Assembly (NCBI RefSeq): GCF_044383835.1
Contig: NZ_JBISEP010000001.1
Coordinates: forward strand, 62,001 to 126,000
Direction of reading: 5' to 3'
Source of the DNA: Paraliobacillus sp044383835
Lineage (GTDB): Bacteria > Bacillota > Bacilli > Bacillales > Amphibacillaceae
Length of the DNA: 64,000 nt
Part shown: piece by piece, positions 17,397 to 26,761 of the stretch
Layout of the letters: every line of letters begins with the position of its first letter
Numbering within the stretch: the stretch's first letter is position 1
Program-made: the position numbers and the translations under genes
The notes under the pieces: generated by a model
Database searches by the model: none
The model's input: the letters and a program-made list of their open reading frames with translations, nothing else
What the model was told of the DNA's origin: nothing

Positions 17397-17729
17397 TTAT
17401 TTTCTGAAAATAACTCGATCAATCAGAATCGATAAGATGGAAATTGCTACAATAATAGTGGTGTTTCGTAAAATCTTTATATAAGTCCTCTCTTTTTGGA
17501 TAATATAACGCTTTATTTCCTCCCAAGTATACGTATTATCTTTGATAAATGATAATTCATTCTCTGTAAGCGTTGTATCATTACTAACAAACACGTCATT
17601 GTTTTCTAAATTATAATTGGTGAAGAACGGAACATTACCGTAAGCTATACTAATCGTTAACGGTATAGCAACGAAAATGACAAATAATAATACGAAAAAA
17701 AATAGGATTGGTTTGTTATTTCGATGCAT
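17397..17729 (-). CDS. Small membrane protein with two helices, unknown
   Basis: 110 aa from ATG 17727-17729 (GGGAGGAG about 10 nt upstream; a longer frame to 17762 would translate through it). One membrane helix is at about residues 8-30 and a second at about 88-106, separated by an extracytoplasmic-looking loop rich in Asn, Thr and Glu (NNDVFVSNDTTLTENELSFI). No family is recognised. It is convergent with brnQ. Confidence 0.6.
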   Translation of the reverse strand: MHRNNKPILFFFVLLFVIFVAIPLTISIAYGNVPFFTNYNLENNDVFVSNDTTLTENELSFIKDNTYTWEEIKRYIIQKERTYIKILRNTTIIVAISILSILIDRVIFRK

Positions 17730-17923
17730 TCTCCCACTCCTCCCTTCTTTTATCTTATTCAATTAAACGTAAGGAATATGTATGAGATAGATAGGAAAAA
17801 TCTTTTGTCACTTAACTTTGCTCCGTTATCTTTCTATGGTAAAATTACGTTGCATTTATACAATATTGTAAACAATATGGAGTCTAATCATAAGTCTTTC
17901 ATTAATTAGCAGGAGGAAGAAGA

Positions 17924-19213
17924 ATGAAACAAGCATTTTTAAGCAAATTTTATCAAAAATCAATAAAAGAAAGGTTTGAAGCATTAGTTGCAGCTGAAGT
18001 TATCTCTGAGGATGATACGGTGAATTTCAATGATAAATTCCAATTACCTAACGAGATAGCTAACCATATGATTGAGAATCAAATTGCTATTTATGGTGTC
18101 CCACTTGGACTAGGATTAAATTTTTTAATTAATGATAACGATTATGTTATTCCAATGGCAACGGAGGAACCATCTGTTATTGCAGCAGCTAGTTATGCCG
18201 CAAAAACGATTCGTCAGGCTAGTGGTTTTTCAACAACAGTGCACAATCGTTCGATGATTGGTCAAATTCCGTTGAAAAATGTACCAGATATGGTGTATGC
18301 CGAGCGAGTTCTTTCAGAAAAAGCAAATCACATTATAGAAAAGGCGAATGCCGCTCACCCTTCTATCGTTAAACGTGGTGGCGGTGCGAAGTCTATTAAA
18401 ACAAGAATTATAGAAGCAAATGATATGTATGATTCTCCTGCATTTCTAGTCGTACATATTCATGTAGACACATTAGAAGCCATGGGTGCTAATATAATTA
18501 ATACAATGGTTGAAGCAATTAAGCCTTATATAGAAAATGTAACAGGTGGATCAGCTATCATGGGGATTCTTTCAAATTATGCTACTGAATGCTTAGTGAC
18601 TTCAACTTGTCGTATTCCTGTTCACCTCTTAAAACGAACCGGATACACTGGTGAAGAAGTACGTGACAGCATCATAGAAGCTTGTCAATTTGCTTTAGTA
18701 GATCCTTACCGTGCTGTGACACATAATAAAGGGATAATGAATGGTATTAATGCTGTAGTACTAGCTTCTGGCAATGATACCCGCGCAATAGAGGCAGGTG
18801 TTCATGCCTATGCAGCAAAGTCTGGCCAATATCGTTCGTTAACAAACTGGACAAAGGCGGAAAATGGAGATTTACTGGGTGAGATAACAGTTCCTTTACC
18901 TATAGGGACAGTTGGTGGTTCGATCAGTATTCATCCTGCAGCTAAATTTACTAGTCAAGTGCTAGGGTCTCCCTCTGCAAAAGAATTAGAATCTATTATT
19001 GCATCAGTTGGGTTAGCACAGAACTTCTCTGCAATTCGAGCACTTGTTACAGAAGGAATTCAAAAAGGACATATGGGCTTACAAGCAAAGTCTCTTGCTA
19101 TTAGTGCAGGTGCTAAGGGAGATCAAATTGAGAAAGTTACAGAACAATTAAAACAAGCAAAGAATATGAACTTAGCAACTGCAAAAAGTTTGTTAAGAAA
19201 GCTAACCAACTAA
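17924..19213 (+). CDS. mvaA: Hydroxymethylglutaryl-CoA reductase, class II (degradative type)
   Basis: 429 aa; AGGAGGAAG precedes the ATG. Class II HMG-CoA reductase features include NQIAIYGVPLGLGLNF (about 52-67), the ATEEPSVIAAAS motif with catalytic Glu at about 81-82, HNKGIMNG (Lys in the active site) and GTVGGSISIHPAAK. The length matches Pseudomonas mevalonii and Staphylococcus enzymes. In Firmicutes this class works biosynthetically, reducing HMG-CoA to mevalonate for isoprenoids. mvaS lies 0.5 kb downstream in convergent orientation. Confidence 0.93.
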   Translation: MKQAFLSKFYQKSIKERFEALVAAEVISEDDTVNFNDKFQLPNEIANHMIENQIAIYGVPLGLGLNFLINDNDYVIPMATEEPSVIAAASYAAKTIRQASGFSTTVHNRSMIGQIPLKNVPDMVYAERVLSEKANHIIEKANAAHPSIVKRGGGAKSIKTRIIEANDMYDSPAFLVVHIHVDTLEAMGANIINTMVEAIKPYIENVTGGSAIMGILSNYATECLVTSTCRIPVHLLKRTGYTGEEVRDSIIEACQFALVDPYRAVTHNKGIMNGINAVVLASGNDTRAIEAGVHAYAAKSGQYRSLTNWTKAENGDLLGEITVPLPIGTVGGSISIHPAAKFTSQVLGSPSAKELESIIASVGLAQNFSAIRALVTEGIQKGHMGLQAKSLAISAGAKGDQIEKVTEQLKQAKNMNLATAKSLLRKLTN

Positions 19214-19218
19214 TGTTT

Positions 19219-19251
19219 AAAAGGATTAAATTCACACATTCTAATCCTTTT
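19219..19251 (+). terminator. mvaA terminator
   Basis: Stem AAAAGGATTA (19219-19228) / TAATCCTTTT (19242-19251) followed by TTCTGTTTGGTTTTT, directly after the mvaA stop. Confidence 0.75.
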
Positions 19252-19449
19252 TCTGTTTGGTTTTTAATAAGTAATGTATTAGCGTTTTTGCATAGCAAAG
19301 CAATGAACTTACTGTAGATAAAATGGATTTAATTGTAAGTGTAATTCTAGCATCTAAATCAAAACTACCTGAAAAAATAAATCTAAAAATATTATAAGTG
19401 ATAATACTTAATACAGATAATCGTAAAGCACCTTAACATATCGTTTCAT
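19241..19449 (-). pseudogene. Frameshifted small membrane protein
   Basis: A well-placed GGAG and ATG (19447-19449) open MKRYVKVL, but the frame stops after 13 codons. From that point another frame runs without stops: LRLSVLSIITYNIF, FIFSGSFDLDARITLTIKS, ILSTVSSLLCYAKTLIHYLL, to a TAG at 19241 inside the mvaA terminator. One 1- or 2-base indel would join them into a ~68-residue two-helix protein. The family is unknown. Confidence 0.5.
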
Positions 19450-19636
19450 AAGCAAACATCTCCTTTTAATTGTTTTCATTATGCTATTTATAGTATCTTT
19501 TTTATGCAATATAATAAAATTTTCGTCTAATTAAAATATGAATAGAACCCTAAGTGCCATGGCATAAGTTTTTTATTCCAACCTACTATTCTTTCATTTG
19601 TCTATAATTTGTTAACAATCACGGATAATTTTTAAA

Positions 19637-19675
19637 AAACACCACCAAGTGTCTTATAACACTTTGGTAGTGTTT
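19637..19675 (-). terminator. mvaS terminator
   Basis: Minus-strand stem AAACACTACCAAAGTGT / ACACTTGGTGGTGTTT followed by a run of T, 31 nt beyond the mvaS stop. Confidence 0.8.
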
Positions 19676-19705
19676 CTCTTATAAGTAATATATAATTTTG
19701 TATCC

Positions 19706-20878
19706 TTACTTATTCTTACGCACATATTGACGCATATGGTCTTTAATTCCTGCAAAGCAAATAGTTGCAGGGTCTTTTTCAGTTGGTAAATCAATATTCT
19801 CAACACCAACTGGTAACGTATCATTGAATTGTGCTTCGTATTCCGCCACAGTTAATACGGTTCGATTTGTTAACATTTGTTCATGCTGTTCTTTAAAAAG
19901 GCTTTTACGATAATTTGGTTGCAATATTCCAGTGAAAAATTCTCCAACGGCACCTGATCCATAGCTGAATAGACCAACCCTCTCACCTGGTTCAATAGTT
20001 GTATTTCTTTCTAGTAAAGATAATAAGCTCAAGTATAGCGAGCCAGTATAAATGTTTCCAACAGTTGCATTGTATTTTTTGCTTATATCGAAGTTAGCTA
20101 ATAATCGTGTTTTATCAGCTTCATTCACATCTTCGAGAATAGATTTTAACGCTTTTAATCCCATTTTTGTGTACGGGAGGTGAAAAAGAATTGCTTCAAG
20201 GTCAGATAAACCGATACCTGTTTTTTTCGTATACTCGGTAAATAGATCTTGGAAAAAACCAATATATTTATCAACTGAATACTTTCCTTGTACAAATGCG
20301 GTATCTGAATAAAGCGGACGCCAAAAGTCCATTACATCCTCTGTTTGATAAGCACTTGGGCTTTCTACTGTCATAATTTTTGGATCAGCACTCATTACAA
20401 TTGCTACAGCACCTGCGCCTTGAGTTACTTCACCAGAAGTTTGTAGCCCATAACGAGATATATCTGCACCTAATACTAACGCTTTGCTTTCTGGATTCAA
20501 AGCAATATGTCCTTTTGCCATCTGAATGCCAGCTGTTGCACTGTAACATGCTTGCTTCACTTCAATTGAACGTGTGTTTCGGTTTAAACCTAATAATTGG
20601 TGAATGTAAATAGAAGCTGCTTTCGAATGGTCAATTCCAGACTCTGTTGCAAAGATAACATAATCAATTGCGTCTCTATCCTCATCAGTTAATATTTCTA
20701 ATGCTGCATTTGCTGCTAATGAAACAGCATCTTGAGTAATCGGAGGAACAGCTATTTTTTCTTGCCCAATTCCAATGGTGAACTTACCAGGTTCAATATT
20801 ACGAGCAATTGCTAAATCTTCTGTTTCTACATACATGTGTGGCGTGTAGAAGCCAATCTTATCAATTCCAATTTTCAA
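19706..20878 (-). CDS. mvaS: Hydroxymethylglutaryl-CoA synthase
   Basis: 390 aa, TTG start (20876-20878) with AAGGTGTGAG upstream. The catalytic Glu79 (ATESGIDHSK), the acetyl-accepting Cys111 (IEVKQACYSATAG) and His233 (LFHLPYTKMG) all match bacterial MvaS. It condenses acetyl-CoA with acetoacetyl-CoA in the cytoplasm. It is divergent from the thiolase gene that supplies acetoacetyl-CoA (216 bp between starts) and convergent with mvaA, so the three encode the upper mevalonate pathway. Confidence 0.95.
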   Translation of the reverse strand: MKIGIDKIGFYTPHMYVETEDLAIARNIEPGKFTIGIGQEKIAVPPITQDAVSLAANAALEILTDEDRDAIDYVIFATESGIDHSKAASIYIHQLLGLNRNTRSIEVKQACYSATAGIQMAKGHIALNPESKALVLGADISRYGLQTSGEVTQGAGAVAIVMSADPKIMTVESPSAYQTEDVMDFWRPLYSDTAFVQGKYSVDKYIGFFQDLFTEYTKKTGIGLSDLEAILFHLPYTKMGLKALKSILEDVNEADKTRLLANFDISKKYNATVGNIYTGSLYLSLLSLLERNTTIEPGERVGLFSYGSGAVGEFFTGILQPNYRKSLFKEQHEQMLTNRTVLTVAEYEAQFNDTLPVGVENIDLPTEKDPATICFAGIKDHMRQYVRKNK

Positions 20879-21094
20879 TATCTCTCACACCTTTTAAAAG
20901 TATATATGTTTGCTGTTCCTATTTTAGATGATTTTGAAACTTTTTTCTATTAAAAAGTCAATATTCCATCTATTTTATTTGTTTTGAAATGAAATAGATA
21001 ATAATTTCTTTATAGATATATCATGTTATACTATAATCAACTTGTGTTATTAGATACTCGTACAATCATTTTGTTATAAAGGAGTGCTATCTGA

Positions 21095-22273
21095 ATGGAA
21101 GATGTCGTAATTGTAAGTGCAATTCGCACCCCAATCGGTAAATTTGGTGGTAGTCTAAAAGATACATCTGCAAAAAAACTTGGGTCACTAACCGTAAACG
21201 AGGCGCTCAAGCAAGCTAATATAAAATCTGATGAAGTTGACTCAGTTATATTCGGAAACGTCCTTCAAGCTGGTTTAGGGCAAAACATCGCCCGTCAAAT
21301 TTCAATACATGCTGGAATCCCACACGAAGTACCTGCAATGACAATTAATGAAGTTTGTGGTTCGGGAATGAAGTCCGTCATTCTTGGTGCACAATCGATT
21401 AAATTAGGTGAAGCAAATATCGTTGTCGTCGGTGGTTCAGAAAATATGAGCCAAGCCCCTCACCTTGTTCGTAATTATCGTTGGGATAAAAGTATAGAAG
21501 GAAAAAAAATAATTGATAGTATGATTCATGACGGTTTAACAGATGCTTTTGACCAAACTCATATGGGTGTAACCGCTGAAAATGTTGCTGAAAAATATGG
21601 GGTTACCCGTGAAGATCAAGATCAATTCGCATTAGATTCACAGAGAAAAGCGCAAGCCGCTGTGGAACAAAATAAATTTGCAGATGAAATCGTGCCAGTC
21701 CTTATTGAGGACAGCAATGGTAATGAACAGTTTTTTGATACAGATGAACATATAAGACACAATTTACAACTAGCAGATTTACAAAAATTAAAAACACCAT
21801 TCATTGAAAACGGTTCAGTAACGGCCGGCAATGCATCTGGTATTAATGATTGTGCTGCGTCCATCGTTTTAATGAAAAAATCATTAGCAGAAGAACGAAA
21901 TATTCCTTATTTAGCAACAATTAAAGGATATGCAGAAATAGGAACAGATCCATCGTTAATGGGTTACGCCCCCTACCATGCAACAAAAAAAATAATTAAA
22001 AAAGCAGATTTGACTATAGAAGACATTGACCTTTTCGAATTTAATGAAGCATTTGCTGCACAAAGTGTGGCTGTATTGCGGGACTTACAGTTAGATGCGG
22101 CTAAAGTCAATGTAAATGGTGGTGCTATTGCATTGGGTCATCCAATCGGTGCATCCGGTACAAGAATTTTGGTCACATTGTTACACGAAATGAAGAAAAG
22201 AGATGCTAAGCTAGGATTAGGTTCGCTCTGTGTAGGTGGTGGCATCGGTCTTTCCTTATTAGTTGAACGTTAA
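21095..22273 (+). CDS. Acetyl-CoA C-acetyltransferase (thiolase)
   Basis: 392 aa; AAGGAGTG precedes the ATG. Nucleophilic Cys88 (NEVCGSGMKS), the NVNGGAIALGHPIGASG block with catalytic His at about 348, and the second Cys in SLCVGGGIG at about 378 identify a biosynthetic-type thiolase II. It makes acetoacetyl-CoA from two acetyl-CoA. The position next to mvaS argues that it feeds mevalonate synthesis, although use in butyrate or fatty-acid metabolism cannot be excluded. Confidence 0.93.
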   Translation: MEDVVIVSAIRTPIGKFGGSLKDTSAKKLGSLTVNEALKQANIKSDEVDSVIFGNVLQAGLGQNIARQISIHAGIPHEVPAMTINEVCGSGMKSVILGAQSIKLGEANIVVVGGSENMSQAPHLVRNYRWDKSIEGKKIIDSMIHDGLTDAFDQTHMGVTAENVAEKYGVTREDQDQFALDSQRKAQAAVEQNKFADEIVPVLIEDSNGNEQFFDTDEHIRHNLQLADLQKLKTPFIENGSVTAGNASGINDCAASIVLMKKSLAEERNIPYLATIKGYAEIGTDPSLMGYAPYHATKKIIKKADLTIEDIDLFEFNEAFAAQSVAVLRDLQLDAAKVNVNGGAIALGHPIGASGTRILVTLLHEMKKRDAKLGLGSLCVGGGIGLSLLVER

Positions 22274-22284
22274 TATCTAAAGTC

Positions 22285-22311
22285 AAGCCACTACTAAATG
22301 GGTAGTGGCTT
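22285..22311. terminator. Thiolase terminator
   Basis: Stem AAGCCACTAC / GTAGTGGCTT with a 7-nt loop, then TTTAAAGTTT. It also lies 31 nt past the stop of the minus-strand small gene, so it may serve both. Confidence 0.8.
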
Positions 22312-22342
22312 TTAAAGTTTCAAATTTGATAAATGACTGTCT

Positions 22343-22480
22343 TTACTTCCCATCTGGATATTCTCTTACTTCATCAGGACTTGCCATTTTTGTTGCTCCG
22401 CTATTACTTAATGCTTGATCTCGATCCGATTCGACACGTCTACTGCGTTTCAACTTTTTCTCTTGTCTATCTTTTCCCAC
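22343..22480 (-). CDS. YpzI-like small protein, 45 aa
   Basis: GTG start at 22478-22480 with GAGGAGG 8 nt upstream; a longer frame reaches 22531 but runs through the ribosome site. The product is 45 aa, very basic then acidic (GKDRQEKKLKRSRRVESDRD, then GATKMASPDEVREYPDGK). The DRQEKKLK and RVESDRDQ motifs match my memory of the YpzI family of Bacillus, whose function is unknown and whose members occur in spore-formers. It is monocistronic. Confidence 0.65.
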   Translation of the reverse strand: MGKDRQEKKLKRSRRVESDRDQALSNSGATKMASPDEVREYPDGK

Positions 22481-22565
22481 AAGCAACACCTCCTCTTTTT
22501 TAGTTTCGTTAATAATTAATAAAATATGCATTGGACAATAATAAGCGAGTTTTTTTCCATACGGT

Positions 22566-23939
22566 TTATTCTTTTGTAATCATTTTTTCTGTTAGTCCAT
22601 AGATGATTGTAATGATCGGACTTAGTAAACAAAAGAATGCAAAAGGTAAATAATCAATTACTGGCACATCTAACACATCAGCTAGAAAAACCCCACATAC
22701 ACTCCAAGGAACTAGTGGATTGATCACTGTTCCAGCATCTTCTAACGTTCTTGATAAGTTCTTTCTTGCTAATCGCGCACGGTCATACAAATCTTGATAA
22801 GCCTCGCCTGTTAAAAGAATCGATAAATATTGCTCTCCAACAAATACATTAATACCAATAGCGGTTGACGCTGTAGCTAATGTTAAAGATCGAGCTGTCT
22901 GTAAGCGGTGTTGTATATTTGCAATAACAGAAGGAATGACTCCAGTAGCAAAAAATAAACCTCCAAGTGCTAAAGCTAGAATAACTAATGAAATGGTAAA
23001 AAACATGCTATTTATTCCGCCTCTAGTAAGCATCGCATCAATTATTTCATTATTTGTTTCCGAAACGTAACCACCGAACCATATTTCAGGGATTTCTTTC
23101 CATGCTACCGATTCTCTTACACCAGCAATGAATGTTGCAATCATACTGCTAACTGCGATAGATACAAATGCAGGTTGTTTCGTTAGTGTCATAATAACTA
23201 ATACTATAATTGGGATCCACGCGCTCCAATGAACGAGCGAAGATTGGTTTAATGCTGACTGAATTAGTTCTAAATTCGCCATGTTTTGTGTCTGTTCAGG
23301 TGATAATATAGCGAACAAAACAAAAGAGATAAGAAATGCAGGCAATGTCGTCCAAGCCATGTGTCTTATATGTTCAAACAAATCGACTTTCACTATAGAA
23401 GAAGCTAGATTTGTTGTATCAGATAATGGTGACATTTTATCACCAAAAAAAGCACCGGATACAATAGCGCCAGCTGTTATTGCCAGAGACGCATCGATCG
23501 ACTGAGCAACTCCAAGAAATGCTACTCCTAATGTTGCACTTGTTGTAAATGAGCTACCTAGGGCCACACCAGAAACAGCTGTTATAGTAAAAACAATAGC
23601 AAAGAACCAAGAACCTTCGGCTAATCCAAAGGCGGCATGCATCAATATGGGAATCGTACCACTAACCATCCAACTACTAATAAGTATACCAATGAGAAAA
23701 AACAGAAGAACTGCTCCCATTCCAGTCTGTGCGCCTTGGATCATCCCGTTTTGTAATTCTGCAAAAGAAAACTTCTTACAAAGACCGTAAGTAAGCATAA
23801 GTAAAAGTGCTAATAGTATAGGTACATGTGGTTTACTATCTAATTTAATAATAAAGTAACTAATTATAGTAATGAGAAAACTTAAAACAATAAGTGATTC
23901 AATTAAGCTTGGTAATTTTTTTGGTTGTAAATGTAACAT
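22566..23939 (-). CDS. nhaC: Na+/H+ antiporter, NhaC family
   Basis: 457 aa; GGGGGCAG lies before the ATG. About 11-12 membrane helices. The family motif GAFFGDKMSPLSDTTNLASS sits at about residues 163-182, and the N-terminal half carries the ALGSSFTTSATLGVAF segment. NhaC antiporters expel Na+ for protons at alkaline pH; some relatives exchange malate/lactate, so the substrate is only probable. It fits a salt- or alkali-tolerant host. Confidence 0.88.
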   Translation of the reverse strand: MLHLQPKKLPSLIESLIVLSFLITIISYFIIKLDSKPHVPILLALLLMLTYGLCKKFSFAELQNGMIQGAQTGMGAVLLFFLIGILISSWMVSGTIPILMHAAFGLAEGSWFFAIVFTITAVSGVALGSSFTTSATLGVAFLGVAQSIDASLAITAGAIVSGAFFGDKMSPLSDTTNLASSIVKVDLFEHIRHMAWTTLPAFLISFVLFAILSPEQTQNMANLELIQSALNQSSLVHWSAWIPIIVLVIMTLTKQPAFVSIAVSSMIATFIAGVRESVAWKEIPEIWFGGYVSETNNEIIDAMLTRGGINSMFFTISLVILALALGGLFFATGVIPSVIANIQHRLQTARSLTLATASTAIGINVFVGEQYLSILLTGEAYQDLYDRARLARKNLSRTLEDAGTVINPLVPWSVCGVFLADVLDVPVIDYLPFAFFCLLSPIITIIYGLTEKMITKE

Positions 23940-23978
23940 CTCGCTGCCCCCAACTCTTTGCTAGAGAAATATATCTGT

Positions 23979-24785
23979 TTAATTTCTAGCAAATTCTCCA
24001 TCAACTTCTATTGTCTCATATATGTTTATAAATGCTTGTTTATCATGCTTTCGGACAATTTTTTTGATTTGAATTGTCTCGTAACGTGTTACTACCATCA
24101 TTAATATTTGTTTTCTTTCTTCTGTATACCCTCCATACCCATCCATAACCGTAATGCCGCGATAAATGGATTGGATTAAATCTTTGCGAATGTTATCACC
24201 GTTTGATGTAACAATTTGCATCGTTAATTTTATATGATTCGTATGTATGGTATCAATAACTTTTCCTGTCAAATAAATGGATAACATCGTGTATAGTGCC
24301 AAATTCCAATCAAATACAGCACCTGAGATAAGAACGATTAATCCATTCATTCCAGTTAAAAGCATGCCAACACTAACATTACTTGCTCTAGATATAATAA
24401 TTGCAACGATATCTAATCCACCTGAAGTACCAGAGTACTTTAGAATTAATCCAATTCCCGCTCCTCCAAACACACCACCGAAAATACTGGATAATAAAAT
24501 ATTGTCTGTCACGGGAACAATTGGAATGATATACAAAAATACTGATAGGGAAGTAACACATACAATGGTATTAATAATGATTGTTCTACCTAGCTTATAA
24601 TACCCCCATATTAATAATGGAATGTTTAACAAAAAATTTATAACTCCTATATTAATTGGCGTTAAAATACCAAATAATATTGCAATTCCACTTAGTCCGC
24701 TACTTAGTATTTCATACGGAACTAAAAAAAGATTAAATGCTATTGCTACGATTAGTGATCCGATAATTACAACTAAATTTTTCAA
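23979..24785 (-). CDS. YitT-family membrane protein (DUF161 + DUF2179)
   Basis: 268 aa, TTG start with AGAGGTAG upstream. Five or six membrane helices (residues ~5-180) include the family motifs SGLSGIAILFG (about 29-39) and KYSGTSGGLDIVAIIISR (about 115-132). A C-terminal cytoplasmic domain of ~80 residues (LTMQIVTSNGDNIRKDL, RGITVMDGYGGYTEERK) is DUF2179, which may bind a small ligand. B. subtilis has several paralogues of unclear function. Confidence 0.88.
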   Translation of the reverse strand: MKNLVVIIGSLIVAIAFNLFLVPYEILSSGLSGIAILFGILTPINIGVINFLLNIPLLIWGYYKLGRTIIINTIVCVTSLSVFLYIIPIVPVTDNILLSSIFGGVFGGAGIGLILKYSGTSGGLDIVAIIISRASNVSVGMLLTGMNGLIVLISGAVFDWNLALYTMLSIYLTGKVIDTIHTNHIKLTMQIVTSNGDNIRKDLIQSIYRGITVMDGYGGYTEERKQILMMVVTRYETIQIKKIVRKHDKQAFINIYETIEVDGEFARN

Positions 24786-24948
24786 TGGCTACCTCTTACC
24801 TTTCTCATCTTATAAAGCATTACTTTTCATTTGATTACGCTAAAGTTAGCAAAAGAATCCATAGCCTGTCAATAGCATTCATTATTCACACTAAATTCAA
24901 ACTATTCATATTTACACATCGCACGGATTCGAATTTGTCTTCCTTGCA

Positions 24949-24988
24949 TTCATAATGAAACATAATAGATATTATGTTTCATTATGAA
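24949..24988. repeat. Perfect 18-bp inverted repeat beside the recombinase gene
   Basis: Arms TTCATAATGAAACATAAT (24949-24966) and its exact complement (24971-24988) flank AGAT. No T-run follows on either strand. It lies 161 bp before the yitT start and 243 bp before the recombinase start. It could be an operator, a recombination core or a structured leader. The rest of the gap 24786-25230 shows no gene. Confidence 0.75.
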
Positions 24989-25230
24989 AATAAATGAAAG
25001 CTTGATATAATAACGGATAATCGATATAATGTAATTCTGGTTGTTTTTTCAAGGATACATATTGATCTATTGCGTTCATGAATATATTACCATATAGCAT
25101 CTAATTTTAATTGTATTGATTTACGCAGAGAAAGATTCTGAGAAAGATAAACCAAGTTCCTTAAGTGATAACAAATCTAAATTCAACTGAATGAATTTTG
25201 ACGTGTGAAATGGTTTGGAGGTTTGACATA

Positions 25231-25956
25231 ATGGAAAAAAAAGAATATATCGATCATGTTTTTTTAACTAAAGGGGAGTATATTTATTTGTTAAAAAAAT
25301 ATGGCGAGTATGAATTACAGAAGAAAATGCACGAACTAAGTTTATCGAAACAAAAAAGTATGAAACGGAGATACATGATTAAATCGGATTATCATGCAAT
25401 TATTAGTAAAGGGATGCAAACAGTACAGCCGATTCGAGATAAATATTTAATTGAAGCAATGAAACAAGAGCTAAAGAAAGGGTCGTACCGTAATTATTTT
25501 TTATTTGTTATGGGTATTAACACTGGATTACGTATCAGCGACCTCTTACCTCTTCGTGTTGCAGACGTAAAAGATCAAACGCATATTGTGATTAAAGAAA
25601 CAAAAACAAGAAAAATGAAACGATTTCTAATTAACTTAGAACTTAGGAACCTTATACATGATTATACAATACAGATGCGAATGGGAGACTACTTGTTCCC
25701 ATCGCATAAAACTGATTTACCGATTAAGCGTGTGCAAGCGTATAAAATTTTGAATGAAGCTGCGAATAACATAGGCATTCAAGACTTTGGAACCCATAGC
25801 TTACGAAAAACGTTTGGGTTTTGGCATTACACGATGCATAAAAATGTTGCCTTGCTTCAAGATATTTTTAATCATTCGTCTCCAGATATTACTTTACGGT
25901 ATATTGGAATCAACCAAGACATTGTTGATAAAAGCTTGGAGCATTTTAGCTTATAA
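25231..25956 (+). CDS. Tyrosine recombinase, stand-alone, short
   Basis: 241 aa from ATG 25231 (TGGAGGTTTG upstream; an in-frame ATG-less extension to 25198 is rejected). The catalytic set is complete: Arg101 (TGLRISD), Lys123 (KETKTRK), H189-S-L-R192, His215 (FNHSSPDITL) and nucleophile Tyr224 (RYIG). The N-terminal ~75 residues are basic and shorter than a normal core-binding domain. No att duplication, excisionase or phage gene is nearby, so it is either a relic integrase or a dedicated chromosomal recombinase. Confidence 0.85.
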   Translation: MEKKEYIDHVFLTKGEYIYLLKKYGEYELQKKMHELSLSKQKSMKRRYMIKSDYHAIISKGMQTVQPIRDKYLIEAMKQELKKGSYRNYFLFVMGINTGLRISDLLPLRVADVKDQTHIVIKETKTRKMKRFLINLELRNLIHDYTIQMRMGDYLFPSHKTDLPIKRVQAYKILNEAANNIGIQDFGTHSLRKTFGFWHYTMHKNVALLQDIFNHSSPDITLRYIGINQDIVDKSLEHFSL

Positions 25957-26006
25957 AAATAGCCCTCCAAATGTTACTCATACTTTGTAACTTTGGAAGG
26001 CTATTT
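25957..26006. terminator. Bidirectional terminator between recombinase and tenA
   Basis: Long imperfect stem AAATAGCC-CTCCAAA-GTTAC / GTAAC-TTTGG-AGGCTATTT with A-rich and T-rich flanks, immediately after the recombinase stop and 8 nt before the tenA stop. Confidence 0.75.
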
Positions 26007-26013
26007 CGATTGT

Positions 26014-26685
26014 TTATAATGTTTGAACCGGCCATTTTTCCAGCTTATATGCCATATCCCAAAACATATATTCATATTGAACACTTATAAAAAAATGATT
26101 TTTCATTCTATTTCGCTCTTGTTCTGTTACCGTCTTAGCTATGTTATCTAATCGATTAATTTGTTCGTCAACTAATGTACGAAACCACTCTGAACCATAC
26201 GCATTAATCCATTCTTCATAAATAGATTGGTTTGGTGTTTTATCTTTTAAATTCTCACCAACATCATAGTAAATCCAATAACAAGGTAATATACTTGCAA
26301 TGATATCACCTAAATGACCTTGATAAGCTGCTTGATATAAATGAGAAGTATAGCCATATGCAGTAGGCGCTGGCTTAAAATCCTTTATTTCTTCTTCACT
26401 TATATTTAACTGTTTGGCAAATGTTCGATGTAAAGCTAATTCAGCCTCATACGTCCCTTGTGCATGTTTGTTCATATTATTTGTTGTTTCTAGATCGCTC
26501 GCTTTGGCCCCACCTAAGGATTGTACTCTTGCAAAATGACTTAAATAGTAAGAATCTTGCAAGACATAATAGCGAAAGTTCTCCAATGGCAATGTTCCGT
26601 TCCCAATCGCTTGTACAAATGGGTGCTCCACGCTTGCTTTCCAAACAACATCAATTTCTTTTCGTATTTCTTGAGTAAAAGACAT
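26014..26685 (-). CDS. tenA: Aminopyrimidine aminohydrolase / thiaminase II TenA
   Basis: 223 aa from ATG 26683-26685 (AGGAGG upstream). TenA features include FVQAIGNGTLPLENFRYYVL-QDSYYL, the catalytic Cys in ASILPCYWIYYDVG, and a C-terminal YEYMFWDMAY segment. TenA hydrolyses aminopyrimidine breakdown products of thiamine so that HMP can be reused. It is controlled by a TPP riboswitch directly upstream. No other thiamine genes are adjacent, so it is a single-gene salvage unit. Confidence 0.92.
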   Translation of the reverse strand: MSFTQEIRKEIDVVWKASVEHPFVQAIGNGTLPLENFRYYVLQDSYYLSHFARVQSLGGAKASDLETTNNMNKHAQGTYEAELALHRTFAKQLNISEEEIKDFKPAPTAYGYTSHLYQAAYQGHLGDIIASILPCYWIYYDVGENLKDKTPNQSIYEEWINAYGSEWFRTLVDEQINRLDNIAKTVTEQERNRMKNHFFISVQYEYMFWDMAYKLEKWPVQTL

Positions 26686-26761
26686 ACATAACCTCCTAAA
26701 GACATAACAAAAAACCACTTACTATCATTAAGGAATAGAAAAGTGGCTAATAAAATAACCC

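Noticed and set aside
17724..17909. Plus-strand frame upstream of mvaA
   Set aside because: No ribosome site; overlaps the promoter region of mvaA and the start of a minus-strand gene; composition not protein-like.
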